DNA of 64,000 bases, taken from the NCBI GenBank assembly GCA_023392635.1, contig JAEVYS010000062.1:46343-110342 (forward strand), in the 5' to 3' direction. Below, piece by piece: positions 1-8,235 of the stretch (position 1 is its first letter; the number at the start of each line of letters is the position of its first letter). The stretch comes from Actinomycetes bacterium. Its GTDB lineage: Bacteria > Actinomycetota > Actinomycetes > Propionibacteriales > Propionibacteriaceae. Below the pieces are notes generated by a model. The model saw nothing but the letters and a program-made list of their open reading frames with translations, did not search any database and was not told the DNA's origin. Both the position numbers and the translations under genes were made by a program.

Positions 1-758
1 AAATCGTGACGTGACGGGGGCGAGTCCGGGTCGGGGAACGACATCTGCGCATACCCCGTGCCACTGGGGGTGGTGTTGGCGGCCCAGAGCACCTCCGCGT
101 CATGCGCGTCGACCAGTACGAGGAGGTCCCGGGACGGGTCGGGCACCACCACGCAGACCTGCCAGGCAAGCTTCAGCCGAGGACCCTGCTCGAAGTATCT
201 CAACATCGCCACGATGGATCGACTGAGACCGTGCCCGGTCAAGGTGGTCCGGGAGTCCGGCCCGACGGGGCCCTCAGCTACGTCGGCCGGTCCAATCCCG
301 CCCGTCAACTGACGCACCTGCTGGTCCAGATCGGCCTGACCGGCGAGGTACTTGGTGGCGATGAGCACTGCCTCCTCAACCGCAAGCGTGGGCGACGAAT
401 CCGCCGCCTCCTCCCACCAAACGAGCGACCCGGCGATCGACAGGGGCAGGCCGTTCGGACCGATCCGCAGAGTCACTTCAGCCTGAAAGACAGGGATGTC
501 CTTCATCAGCTGCGTGAGTCGAGCAACCCCGATGCCGGTACTTGTCCACCGCTGTGGCGCGTAGTCCGACGGTGACATCGATGATGCGTCTGGAAGCCGG
601 GGCGACAGACGCTCCTGCGCGAACCGCATCGCGGCGGAGGACGGAGACTCCACCCGTTCCTGGGAGGGGCCAGCCGTGCCGAGGCTGGATCCCACCACCC
701 GACGGGCCACGAAGTCCCCTGCGGCGACGCGCAACCGTGAGTCGAACAGGACGGGCAT
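1..758 (-). CDS. M4/M36-type metallopeptidase, N-terminal propeptide part (3' truncated by window edge)
   Basis: The reading frame stays open from an ATG at 756-758 to the left edge, about 252 residues. GGAAGGAG lies 6 bases before the ATG. Residues about 64-112 look like a fungalysin/thermolysin propeptide (FTP): a tryptophan-containing strand, then DIPVFQAEVTLRI and a GLPLSIAG strand. Residues about 122-140 and 195-230 look like a PepSY segment (LAWQVCVVV, then LVLVDAHDAEVLW). In this family such propeptides fold and inhibit a zinc peptidase; the HExxH catalytic domain would lie beyond the window and is not seen. The N-terminus (MPVLFDSRLR) has no Sec or lipoprotein signal, which is unusual for the family. 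Confidence 0.75.
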   Translation of the reverse strand, partial: MPVLFDSRLRVAAGDFVARRVVGSSLGTAGPSQERVESPSSAAMRFAQERLSPRLPDASSMSPSDYAPQRWTSTGIGVARLTQLMKDIPVFQAEVTLRIGPNGLPLSIAGSLVWWEEAADSSPTLAVEEAVLIATKYLAGQADLDQQVRQLTGGIGPADVAEGPVGPDSRTTLTGHGLSRSIVAMLRYFEQGPRLKLAWQVCVVVPDPSRDLLVLVDAHDAEVLWAANTTPSGTGYAQMSFPDPDSPPSRHD

Positions 759-925
759 GGCTCTCCTTCCAAGGCACGATCGACGCTCCTGATCCGGCTT
801 ACGGCTGCTTGCCCCTCGGGGTGCCGTCCGATCGACCGCCGAGGACATCGAGCCCGGCATCCGCATCCTGCGTAAGGGACAGCCCTGAGGGAGGCGGCCG
901 AAAGCCTTCTCGGAGTTCCGCTGCT

Positions 926-960
926 CGGGCACGGCCCCGGTGTTCCAGGGGCCGTGCCCG
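926..960 (-). terminator. Rho-independent-like hairpin downstream of the ScyD-like gene
   Basis: A perfect 13-bp inverted repeat (926-938 CGGGCACGGCCCC, 948-960 its complement) encloses a 9-base loop. It sits 35 bases past the stop of the minus-strand gene ending at 996 and ahead of the peptidase start. There is no clear U tract, as is usual in GC-rich actinobacteria. Confidence 0.7.
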
Positions 961-995
961 GCGTCGGAGATATATGCGGCGTGGACGTAGCAGTG

Positions 996-2117
996 CTACA
1001 CGGTGACCTTCATCAGCTGCCCCACGCCGGCAGCCACGGAGCCGGTCGCGTAGTACAGCGTGTGCCCGTCGCGGCTGAGCGCGATCCCGGAGGGCGCGAA
1101 CACATTGGGAACGACCGTCGAGACCACGCCGCCCGCGCTCACGTGGAAGACGGAGCCCGGGGTGCCGAGGAAGAACGAGATCTGGTCGGTGGCGTAGAAG
1201 CCGCCGTGACCGTCACTGGTACACCCCCCGATGCTCACGAAGTGGTCCCCGCTGAGTGAAACTCGATTGGCGGCGGTCATGTCCGAGCCGGTGTAGCGGA
1301 AGACGACCCCGTTGAGCGTGCCGACCCAGTAGCGGCCATCACCGGCGTCCGCCACGCAGGTCGGGACGGCGTCGCTGAGGAACATCCCCTGCACCGTCGG
1401 GACGAGCGATGGATCCGCCAGCCTGCCGTTCTTCTTCACCATCGTGATGCTGTTGGCGCCCGCATCGGCGACAAGGACACCACGGGGGGTGGCCAGGATC
1501 CCGTACGGGTTGGAGTCCTGCACGTTGTCGGGCGGATCTGCCAGGTGGCCGGCCGTCCAGTCGTAGTCGAAGTCACCGACATCGGCTACGTCGCGCGTAT
1601 GGCCGGACGGAGTGACCTTGATCAGGTGGCCGAGAGTGGCTCGAGCGGCGGCAGCCAGAGGCCCGGTCGCCGACGGCGGGACGACGTTCGAGGACAGCCC
1701 CATGATCGCGTAGACCGTCGATCCCGACGTCGAGAGCCCGGCTACCCCCAGGGCGGACGAGCCGTCCTTGCCGGCGGCCGAGACGAGTCCGCGCACCACC
1801 ACCCGATGGTGCCCGGTGGACGGACGGTACGCCTGGATCTGCCCGGTGCGCCCGAGGTAGAGCGGCCCCTCGGGGCCCTCCCCGAGAAGCACGCTGCCGC
1901 CGGACCCGGCTTCGGCGACGTAGACGTCGCCATTGGCTGCGACGGCCACACCGCGCGGATTGTCCAGCCCTCCCAGCAACTCCACCGGGGTACCCGGCGT
2001 TGCCTGGGCGACCACCGACGATGCGGAGAACGGAGCGATCAGTGCGGTGACAGCGACCGCGACCCCGGCTGAGATCCGGAACCGACGGTGTGATGAAGAG
2101 CGGGAACTGCTGAACAT
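996..2117 (-). CDS. ScyD/ScyE-like secreted beta-propeller protein
   Basis: 373 residues with an N-terminal signal peptide: arginine-rich start, hydrophobic core about 16-30, cleavage probably after an Ala-X-Ala-like site near 37. The mature part has NHL/SMP-30-like propeller repeats such as GLDNPRGVAVAANGDVYVAEAG, NPYGILATPRGVLVADAGANSI and APSGIALSRDGHTLYYATG. This matches the ScyD/ScyE family, named from scytonemin clusters but widespread in actinobacteria with unknown substrates. SD GGGAGG precedes the ATG. It appears monocistronic, with a strong hairpin after the stop. No scytonemin genes are nearby, so a role in pigment synthesis is not implied. Confidence 0.8.
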   Translation of the reverse strand: MFSSSRSSSHRRFRISAGVAVAVTALIAPFSASSVVAQATPGTPVELLGGLDNPRGVAVAANGDVYVAEAGSGGSVLLGEGPEGPLYLGRTGQIQAYRPSTGHHRVVVRGLVSAAGKDGSSALGVAGLSTSGSTVYAIMGLSSNVVPPSATGPLAAAARATLGHLIKVTPSGHTRDVADVGDFDYDWTAGHLADPPDNVQDSNPYGILATPRGVLVADAGANSITMVKKNGRLADPSLVPTVQGMFLSDAVPTCVADAGDGRYWVGTLNGVVFRYTGSDMTAANRVSLSGDHFVSIGGCTSDGHGGFYATDQISFFLGTPGSVFHVSAGGVVSTVVPNVFAPSGIALSRDGHTLYYATGSVAAGVGQLMKVTV

Positions 2118-2461
2118 GTCGCCTCCCTTGCGCTAGCGCCTGCCCCTCGGGAAACTCCAGCAGGGACCGTCAAGTCGCTCCTTCGCGGCCGGGCAGCAAA
2201 CCCTGCAGTCAACCCCGACGCACGCTACCCCCGCTCCGGCGGAGGGGCTATTGGTAGGAAGGTCCATCAGTCGGAGGGTCCGGCGCCGCCTCCAGAGCTG
2301 AAGTCCGCGTGCAACGGTGGGGGCTGGACCCCGCGTGATGTCCCCCATCCAGCCCCCGAACCAGCCCCTCCGGATCGGAACCATTACTCAACTCGTCCGG
2401 GCAGGCACCCGAATGCCTGGTGTGGCAATTCCTGCCGTCGCAAAAGCGTCCAGTTCAGGCC
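2118..2461. other. Intergenic region without a supported gene
   Basis: About 344 bases between divergent genes. Short open frames here show no family resemblance and no good ribosome site. A GC-rich hairpin (CTCCG-G-CGGAG flanked by C and G runs) lies at about 2229-2248. It should hold the promoter of the ScyD-like gene and upstream promoter elements of the nucleotidyltransferase gene. Confidence 0.5.
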
Positions 2462-2467
2462 TAGGCT
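2462..2467 (+). promoter_or_regulatory. -10 element TAGGCT, leaderless start
   Basis: TAGGCT fits the actinobacterial TANNNT -10 consensus and ends 6 bases before the ATG at 2474. No SD sequence is present, so transcription should begin at or next to the start codon. Confidence 0.5.
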
Positions 2468-2473
2468 CGCCCC

Positions 2474-2995
2474 ATGACCGAGGTCAGGAGCTCGCCCACG
2501 GCCCACGAGCAACTGGCGGCGATAGCGAGCCTGAGCACTGTCCTCGATGAGCGCGCCATCGATTTCTGGCTGTTCGGCGGCTGGGCGGTCGACTTCTGGG
2601 TTGGAACCATCACGCGGCAGCACGACGACATCGATGTAGTCGCCTGGCGCGGCGACTACGACGCCATCGAGGCGGCGCTCGATGCTGTTGGCTGGCGACA
2701 CATCCGGTCGCCCGAGGATGTGGTGGGAACCCGGTACATGCTGGGTTCGGCAGAGGTCGAGTTCACCTTTGTGGAGCCTGATTCGGAGGGAGCCATCGTG
2801 GTCCCGATTCCGGGTCACCCGGTCGTGTGGACGAACGAGCCGTTCGGGAACGAGCGCCGTGAACTCCTGGGTGTCACCACCCGCACCATCCCGCTGGCCC
2901 TGCTCAAGAACGGCAAGTCCCTGCCGCGGGAAAGCGATGTCGAAGGCTCGAAGGACCGCGCGGACTTCCAGGCATTGGCACAGATCGACAGTTGA
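2474..2995 (+). CDS. Nucleotidyltransferase of the aminoglycoside/lincosamide adenylyltransferase type
   Basis: 173 residues. The nucleotidyltransferase fold signature is clear: GGWAVD (35-40), then HDDIDVV (50-56), giving the metal-binding acidic residues of Lnu/ANT(2'')-like enzymes. The C-terminal KDRADFQAL (about 160-168) is also common in this group. These enzymes transfer AMP to small-molecule hydroxyls, sometimes conferring antibiotic resistance, but many chromosomal members have no known substrate. The length matches single-domain members. The gene stands alone and is probably translated from a leaderless mRNA. Substrate and resistance function are not established. Confidence 0.75.
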   Translation: MTEVRSSPTAHEQLAAIASLSTVLDERAIDFWLFGGWAVDFWVGTITRQHDDIDVVAWRGDYDAIEAALDAVGWRHIRSPEDVVGTRYMLGSAEVEFTFVEPDSEGAIVVPIPGHPVVWTNEPFGNERRELLGVTTRTIPLALLKNGKSLPRESDVEGSKDRADFQALAQIDS

Positions 2996-3229
2996 GTTCA
3001 GTCGCGGGTGAAGGGGCGTCTGAGCCCCACGACCAGCGGCGTCGTGTGGTACTTCGGCTGATCTCCGCCGTTCCGCTGTCCTCGGCATAAGCGGTCTTTG
3101 CCCGCATGTGCCCGACCATCGCTCACACCATGGTCGAGGTGCACCCGCAGACAACGTCGTGCGCGCCAGCCTTGATCACGTCCTGCGTGGTTCCCGTTCC
3201 GCAGGGCCTCACGCGGGCGCGGCTCCGAC

Positions 3230-3871
3230 TCATGACAGGGTCGGCTCCGCGCCGGTCTCGACCACACGGGCAGCGATATCAACCAGTTTGATGTTGCGGT
3301 TCTGGCTGGCCGTGCGTAGACGGGTGAAGGCTTCCGAAGGGTTCAGCTTGTGGCGCTCCATCATGATTCCGACGGCCTGTCCGATGGTTTGGTGGTTGCG
3401 GATCGCCGCACGCAACTGTTCGATGCGCAGCGCCGCCTTGTCGAGGGCCACCACCCGGTCGACGGCCAGCGCGAACGCTTGGGCGAGCAGGTCCGCGACG
3501 ACCAGTTCGTCGACCAGAATGCGGCGCGGCTCGGGGAACTGGATCCAGGCACGGCAATCACCTGTTGCCGACTGCGGCGCCAGAAGCAGGCCGGGGCTCT
3601 CGAGCACGACCTCGTCGCTCGGGTTCCCGGCGAGGCCGACGCTCACCGCCTTGTCCAGCTCGTGCCGCTCGGTCGCCCCGGCGCCCGCGATGAGGTGGTC
3701 GGTGACGTCTACGGTGAGCTGGATCGTGCAGTCGCCCCCGAAGAGCAGCGCGAACCCGTACTCGGCCACCCCGATGAGCGTGGTGAGGTCCTCCAGCCCG
3801 GTGAAGTCCCGGCTGACCTGGGCGGCCGACGCCCTCCGTGCGGTCGCCGCAGCGTTCTCGTCCTGCTGCAT
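3230..3871 (-). CDS. GAF-ANTAR RNA-binding antitermination regulator
   Basis: 213 residues from the preferred ATG at 3871; an upstream in-frame ATG at 3877 is only 2 bases from AGGAGG, while 3871 is 8 bases away. Residues about 15-135 form a GAF-like sensor. Residues about 150-205 form an ANTAR domain (AIRNHQTIGQAVGIMMERHKLNPSEAF, then LVDIAARVVE). ANTAR proteins bind paired hairpins in nascent mRNA and prevent termination. The GAF ligand is unknown. No partner kinase is adjacent. A perfect hairpin lies about 90 bases upstream of the start. Confidence 0.85.
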   Translation of the reverse strand: MQQDENAAATARRASAAQVSRDFTGLEDLTTLIGVAEYGFALLFGGDCTIQLTVDVTDHLIAGAGATERHELDKAVSVGLAGNPSDEVVLESPGLLLAPQSATGDCRAWIQFPEPRRILVDELVVADLLAQAFALAVDRVVALDKAALRIEQLRAAIRNHQTIGQAVGIMMERHKLNPSEAFTRLRTASQNRNIKLVDIAARVVETGAEPTLS

Positions 3872-4280
3872 GGTCATCGCCTCCTCGCGCCGCCCCTGGC
3901 GGCACTGTGGAGCGTAGTGCCTCCGTCTCGTTTCCGACGGTCATGCAGGAACGCGGGCGGTGTGCCGGCTGTTTGGTCAACCGGCACACCTCGACCGGCG
4001 AATGCCCGGGCAAACGACGGGCGTATGCGTACCGTACCCAGCCCTGCCCGGTTCAGCCACCAACCAGCACAGTGGCGGGTTGTCCCTTGTCAGCGCGATA
4101 CCAAGGTCGCGCCGCGGGGGCTGACCAAATGCAGTACCAAGCGACTGCCCCGATCTGGAAAAACCCGCGCGACCTCCGCGACTGTGGCTGTACAGCACGT
4201 CATCCGCCGAGGGGGAGGACCAGCGTGACCGCCATCACCCCACCTGCCATGCCGCACGTGTCAGCACCACCGACCACCGG
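3872..4280. other. Intergenic region between divergent genes
   Basis: About 410 bases with no supported coding sequence. It contains the 3959-3990 hairpin and two TACCAAG-containing segments near 4100 and 4135. It should carry the promoters of the ANTAR regulator and the FAD oxidoreductase. Confidence 0.5.
3959..3990. promoter_or_regulatory. Perfect 10-bp inverted repeat upstream of the ANTAR gene
   Basis: GGTGTGCCGG (3959-3968) and CCGGCACACC (3981-3990) flank a 12-base loop that itself contains TTGGTCAA. It could be an RNA hairpin in the ANTAR leader or an operator. Its loop is not the hexaloop described for ANTAR targets. Confidence 0.45.
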
Positions 4281-4295
4281 AAGGAGTTGACCGGC

Positions 4296-5672
4296 ATGCG
4301 ACCCTCGACGTCCCAGGACGCCGCCGGCCCGGCTCCGGCGTCGCCGGCCGGCGGGCACATCTTCCTTCCCGGCGATCCCGGCTACGACCGCGCACGAGCG
4401 GCCTGGAACCTCGCCGTCGACCAGCACCCGGCCGCCGTGGTGCTGCCGACCAGCGCGGCCGAGGTTGTGGGCGCCGTCCGCACCGCCGCCGCCCAGGGCC
4501 TGCGGGTGGTGCCCCAGGGCACCGGCCACGGGGCGGCGCCATTGGTCGGACGCGTGGACGACGCCCTCCTGCTGCGCCTGTCGCGACTCACCGGCGTCAC
4601 GATCGATCCGGAGCGCCGGATCGCCCGCGTGCTCGGCGCCACGCCGTGGCACCAGGTCGTCCGTGCGGCCTCCGCCCACGGCCTCGCCAGCCTGCACGGC
4701 AGCGGTCCGGACGTCGGCGTGGTCGGCTACACGCTGGGCGGTGGCCTCTCCTGGTTCGCACGCCAGCACGGACTGGCCTGCAACGCGGTGACGGCGATCG
4801 AGGTCGTCCGGGCCGACGGCCGGCTCGTGCGGGTGCACGCAGGCAGTTCCCCGGAACTCTTCTGGGGCCTGCGCGGTGGTGGGGGCAACTTCGGCGTGGT
4901 CACGGCGATCGAGTTCGGGCTGCTGCCCTTCGACGACGTGTTCGCCGGCGTCATGGTGTGGGACGCGGCACGGGCCGGCCAGGTGTGCCGCGCCTGGGCG
5001 GAGTGGACCCATGAGGTCGGCAAGCAGGTCACCACCTCACTGCGCCTGCTCGGACGCACCGACCTCACCGGCCGGCACCAGCTGTTCCCCGGCCGCCAGG
5101 TCGTTGTGATCGACGGTGCCGTGCTCGCCCGGGACGAGCGGGCGGCCGAACTGATCGCACCGTTGCGCGCGCTCCGGCCCGAGGTCGACACGTTCACCCG
5201 CATGCCGTCTCGCGACCTGCCCGGCATGCACTTCGACCCGCAGCTCCCCACCTCCACGGTCTCGGAGCACCTGCTGATGGACGACTTCGACACCCGCGCC
5301 GCCGACACGCTGGTGGAGATCGCGGGGCTCACCTCCCAGACGTCCCTGCTCAGCGCGGAGATCCGTCACCTCGGGGGAGCCGCCGGCCGACCGGACCCTT
5401 ACGGCGGTGCCCTGGACCACGTGCCGGGCAGCTATGCAGGCTACTTCCTCGCCGGCGCGTCGACGCCCGAGGTGGCCGCGCGCGGACGCGCCGACGCCGC
5501 GAAGGCGGTCGACGCCCTCAACGCCTGGTCGAACGGTCGCCGGTTCCTCAACTTCACCGACAAGGCCGTCGACCCGGCATCCGCGTTCTCTCCGCAGACA
5601 CTCGCACGCCTGCGCCAGCTGCGCAGCCAGGTGGACCCGGACGGGCTGATCGTCGGCAACCACGAGCTCTGA
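4296..5672 (+). CDS. FAD-binding PCMH/berberine-bridge-type oxidoreductase
   Basis: 458 residues from the ATG at 4296, which has AAGGAG 9 bases upstream; a TTG at 4287 lies directly on that ribosome site and is unlikely. Residues about 45-215 form the FAD PCMH domain: PTSAAEVVGAVRTAAAQG, then GTGHGAAPL with the His that usually carries the covalent flavin, GVVGYTLGGGLSWFAR, and a LFWGLRGGGGNFGVVT motif. The C-terminus (NFTDKAVDPASAF, then VDPDGLIVGNHEL) matches the BBE tail. The second covalent Cys of bicovalent members is absent from the TLGGGLSW segment. Such enzymes oxidise sugars or alkaloid-like alcohols; the substrate here is unknown. Confidence 0.85.
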   Translation: MRPSTSQDAAGPAPASPAGGHIFLPGDPGYDRARAAWNLAVDQHPAAVVLPTSAAEVVGAVRTAAAQGLRVVPQGTGHGAAPLVGRVDDALLLRLSRLTGVTIDPERRIARVLGATPWHQVVRAASAHGLASLHGSGPDVGVVGYTLGGGLSWFARQHGLACNAVTAIEVVRADGRLVRVHAGSSPELFWGLRGGGGNFGVVTAIEFGLLPFDDVFAGVMVWDAARAGQVCRAWAEWTHEVGKQVTTSLRLLGRTDLTGRHQLFPGRQVVVIDGAVLARDERAAELIAPLRALRPEVDTFTRMPSRDLPGMHFDPQLPTSTVSEHLLMDDFDTRAADTLVEIAGLTSQTSLLSAEIRHLGGAAGRPDPYGGALDHVPGSYAGYFLAGASTPEVAARGRADAAKAVDALNAWSNGRRFLNFTDKAVDPASAFSPQTLARLRQLRSQVDPDGLIVGNHEL

Positions 5673-5680
5673 ACCGCGGC

Positions 5681-6235
5681 TCAGTACAGCGGCCAGCTCC
5701 GCGGCGGATGCAGCGGCGAGTTCTCGTCGCCGATGACCAGGACGCTGGGGAGCCCGCCCTCGGTGACCAGCAGGGAGGGGTGGGCGGAGACCGGCGCAGC
5801 GATCTGGACGGGCGCGAGGGCCGTGGTGTTCGACCCGGCGATGCGGGCGTCGAGGCCAGGCACGGGCACCGCGTCTCGGGCGTCGCCGTGCAGGAGCCAC
5901 GCGCGGGCGGTGTCCGGCGCCTGCTCCCTCTGCCCGCGATTGCGCACCGAGAGCATGATCGTGACCTGATCGCCCGAGCGCTGCGAGGAACTCAGCGTGA
6001 CGCACCAGTCGTCGAAGCACTTCCACTCGCCAACGGCCAGTGGCCGGGCGGGGGTCGCGGCGCTGACGACGACCAGGCTGGTGGCGTAGGCCGCCACCAC
6101 GATCGCAGCGGCCAGTCCGGCGAGGCGGACGCCCCGGGCGCTGCGCCTTACGGCGAACCGCGCCATCATTGCGAGCAGCATGATCAGCACGGCCGTGGTG
6201 CCCAGCAACAGGACCGCTCCCATGGATCTCAGCAT
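5681..6235 (-). CDS. Hypothetical membrane-anchored protein
   Basis: 184 residues from ATG 6235; an in-frame extension upstream would run antiparallel to nothing useful and lies inside the next gene, so it was not used. Two hydrophobic segments at about 5-25 and 36-58 are followed by an extracytoplasmic domain starting EWKCFDDWCVTL, with a Cys pair that could form a disulfide. The remaining strands (VTIMLSVRNRGQREQAP) resemble DUF4352/immunoglobulin-like extracellular domains, but this is weak. It is the last gene of the Nramp-like operon. Confidence 0.6.
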   Translation of the reverse strand: MLRSMGAVLLLGTTAVLIMLLAMMARFAVRRSARGVRLAGLAAAIVVAAYATSLVVVSAATPARPLAVGEWKCFDDWCVTLSSSQRSGDQVTIMLSVRNRGQREQAPDTARAWLLHGDARDAVPVPGLDARIAGSNTTALAPVQIAAPVSAHPSLLVTEGGLPSVLVIGDENSPLHPPRSWPLY

Positions 6236-6288
6236 GGCGCGGCGGCCCAACCGGACCGCCAGGGGCAGGCGACCAGCCGTGCGGCCGC

Positions 6289-6621
6289 TCAGGGGAGGTT
6301 CGTCGACCAGCGGGTCGCGTCGGGCTTGAGCTCGACGCCGCTGTCGCCCCACTCCAGCAGGTCGGGCCACAGGGCGAGGAAGCTGCCGCGTCCGCGCCAC
6401 TCGAAGAAGGCGGCGAGCAGCCGTGGCTCGCTGGCCTCGGTGCGTTCGTAGCCCACGAACGAGCCGGTGCGCCGCGGGCACACGACCACGCCGTGGACCA
6501 CCGGCGTCCCCACGACCTGGCCCTCCGACCGGTCGGGCACGAACAGCCGGACGTCGACCACGTAACCCACCTTCTCGCCGGCCTGCAGCACGGGCTTGCC
6601 GATCAGGTCACCCAGGAACAT
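6289..6621 (-). CDS. PRC-barrel-like protein, second copy
   Basis: 110 residues. The start MFLGDLIGKPVLQAGEKVGYVVDVRLFVPD is typical of a PRC barrel: a small beta-barrel that often acts as an accessory module near transporters or RNA-processing factors. Its start lies inside the end of the preceding PRC gene (14-base overlap), so the two are probably translationally coupled. It lacks a signal peptide or membrane segment and is likely cytoplasmic. Confidence 0.7.
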   Translation of the reverse strand: MFLGDLIGKPVLQAGEKVGYVVDVRLFVPDRSEGQVVGTPVVHGVVVCPRRTGSFVGYERTEASEPRLLAAFFEWRGRGSFLALWPDLLEWGDSGVELKPDATRWSTNLP

Positions 6622-6961
6622 GGCGCCCCCCGGGAATGCGGCTGATCACGTTCGTGGCGAGCCAGGCCTCGAGCCAGCCGACGTCGAGGGTGTCACCGCG
6701 AACGCCGAGGTGGATCGCGGACCCGATCTCCACGATGGCGTCCCACGGCACCCGGGCAACGTGTCCGAGCGGTCGCCGGTTGCCGAAGATGCGGTTGAGG
6801 ACGATCGGCCCGTGGACGAGGTTGCGCACCGCAGGCGGCGGTGTCCCGGGGACGAGGACGCGCTCGCTCAGGTCGTCCAGCTCGAGGTCGTCCACCACGC
6901 CGACCGGGTTGTCGTCGACGTCCAGCACCTGACGGTCGAGGATGCTCAGGTGGGCGTCCAT
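6608..6961 (-). CDS. PRC-barrel domain protein, first copy
   Basis: 117 residues beginning MDAHLSILDRQVLDVDDNPVG, followed by VVDDLELDDL, a PRC-barrel signature also seen in cytoplasmic modules beside Nramp/MgtE-type transporters. The later VLNRIFGNRR segment is conserved in this actinobacterial group. It lies 47 bases downstream of the transporter gene. The placement suggests a regulatory or metal-sensing partner of the transporter, which is inference. Confidence 0.75.
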   Translation of the reverse strand: MDAHLSILDRQVLDVDDNPVGVVDDLELDDLSERVLVPGTPPPAVRNLVHGPIVLNRIFGNRRPLGHVARVPWDAIVEIGSAIHLGVRGDTLDVGWLEAWLATNVISRIPGGRHVPG

Positions 6962-7008
6962 GAGCGTCCCGCCCTCCGGCCGGGGCGCCAGTGGCAGATC
7001 CTTGCGAC

Positions 7009-8235
7009 TCACTTTCCGACTCCCGTCACGATCAGCAGGGGCACGGCAGCCACCGAGGCCACCAGGATCAGCACGAGGTACACCTGCCCGAACACGTTGG
7101 TGGCACGACCGTTCACATGCTCGCCCATGTAGTCCGGGTCGTTGGCCACGATCAGGATCGGGAGGTACGTGAGTGGCAGCGCGACCGCCGAGAACACCAC
7201 GGACACCTCGGTGACGGCGACCGGATCCACGCCGGTCGCGAGCACCCCGAGTCCGATCAGCAGGCACACGATCATCAGGACGTGGAATCGGGCGGCCTGT
7301 GCCGGGCGACGGAACTTGCCCCAGCTCCAGCCGAGGAACTGCGCCACGGTGTAGCCCGAGGACAAGGTGGTCTCCAGCGCTGCCCCGAAGGTGGCGGCGA
7401 AGATGCCGATGATGATCAGGACGAGCAGCAGCTTGCCGCCGGCCGCCGCGACCGGCAGCACCACCTGGTCGAGCGTGGTGACCTCGATCCCCCGGGGCAG
7501 CAGGACCAGGGCGGCGCAGCCGGCGATCGCGATGGACAGGAAGCCGCCGAGCGGGAAGCCGACCAGCACGTTCAGCCGCGACTGGGCGAGGTCCTTGACC
7601 GACCACCCCTCTTCGACGGCCCCGGAGGAGAAGAAGAAGACCTCGTAGGGCGTCAGCGCTGCTCCGAACAGGGCCACCGCGTAGAACCAGTACGTCGCCG
7701 GGGCCTCGCGTTGCGGCATCGACTGCAGGACCTGCGCGCCGAGTGCGGACCAGTCGGGGCCGAGCAGGAAGAATGCGACGGCGAATCCGATCAGCAGCAG
7801 CCCGACCAGGCCGGTCACGTTCTCCATCACCTCGAACCCCACCCGCCAGATCACCAGCCAGACCGCGAACGCGGCGACGGGGACCCAGAGCAGGTAGTTG
7901 ACGCTGCTGGCCAGCTGGAGCGCGAGGGCGATGCCGCCCACCTCCGCGGTGAGGGTCAGCAGGTTGATCAGGAAGGAGCCGATCAGGTTCGCCAGGGCCA
8001 TCCGCGGCCCGAGTCGTTCGCGGATGACCTCGAACGTCGCTCGTCCGCTGACCGCCGCCACGCGTCCTGCCATCTGCGCGAACAGGCAGATGCCGACCAC
8101 GCCGACCGCCACCACCCACACGAGGGACCAGCCGAAACGGGAGCCGACGACGGCGTTGGTGACGATGTCGCCGATGTCGAGGAAGCCGCCGATCGCGGTG
8201 AGGATGCCGAGGGCGACCGCGAAGAGTCGTTTCAT
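7009..8235 (-). CDS. Nramp-like divalent metal transporter with altered metal-site motifs
   Basis: 408 residues, about 10-11 predicted transmembrane helices, LeuT-fold Nramp family. TM1 carries D20-I-G-D23 where canonical Mn/Fe Nramps have DPGN. TM6 carries T195-P-Y-E198 where canonical ones have MPH. Both metal-coordinating unwound regions are therefore changed, so the cargo may not be Mn2+ or Fe2+. The start ATG overlaps the stop of the upstream lipoprotein gene by 4 bases (ATGA). Two PRC-barrel genes and a membrane protein follow in the same operon. Confidence 0.85.
   Translation of the reverse strand: MKRLFAVALGILTAIGGFLDIGDIVTNAVVGSRFGWSLVWVVAVGVVGICLFAQMAGRVAAVSGRATFEVIRERLGPRMALANLIGSFLINLLTLTAEVGGIALALQLASSVNYLLWVPVAAFAVWLVIWRVGFEVMENVTGLVGLLLIGFAVAFFLLGPDWSALGAQVLQSMPQREAPATYWFYAVALFGAALTPYEVFFFSSGAVEEGWSVKDLAQSRLNVLVGFPLGGFLSIAIAGCAALVLLPRGIEVTTLDQVVLPVAAAGGKLLLVLIIIGIFAATFGAALETTLSSGYTVAQFLGWSWGKFRRPAQAARFHVLMIVCLLIGLGVLATGVDPVAVTEVSVVFSAVALPLTYLPILIVANDPDYMGEHVNGRATNVFGQVYLVLILVASVAAVPLLIVTGVGK

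Noticed and set aside
102..575. 157-codon plus-strand open frame near the left edge
   Set aside because: Antisense to the propeptide gene, which has a ribosome site and family motifs.
2474..2995. Acquired antibiotic-resistance gene
   Set aside because: No mobile element, integron site or composition change surrounds the nucleotidyltransferase; chromosomal members often have no resistance role.
2384..3154. 256-codon open frame on the minus strand
   Set aside because: Antisense to the nucleotidyltransferase, with no recognisable motif.
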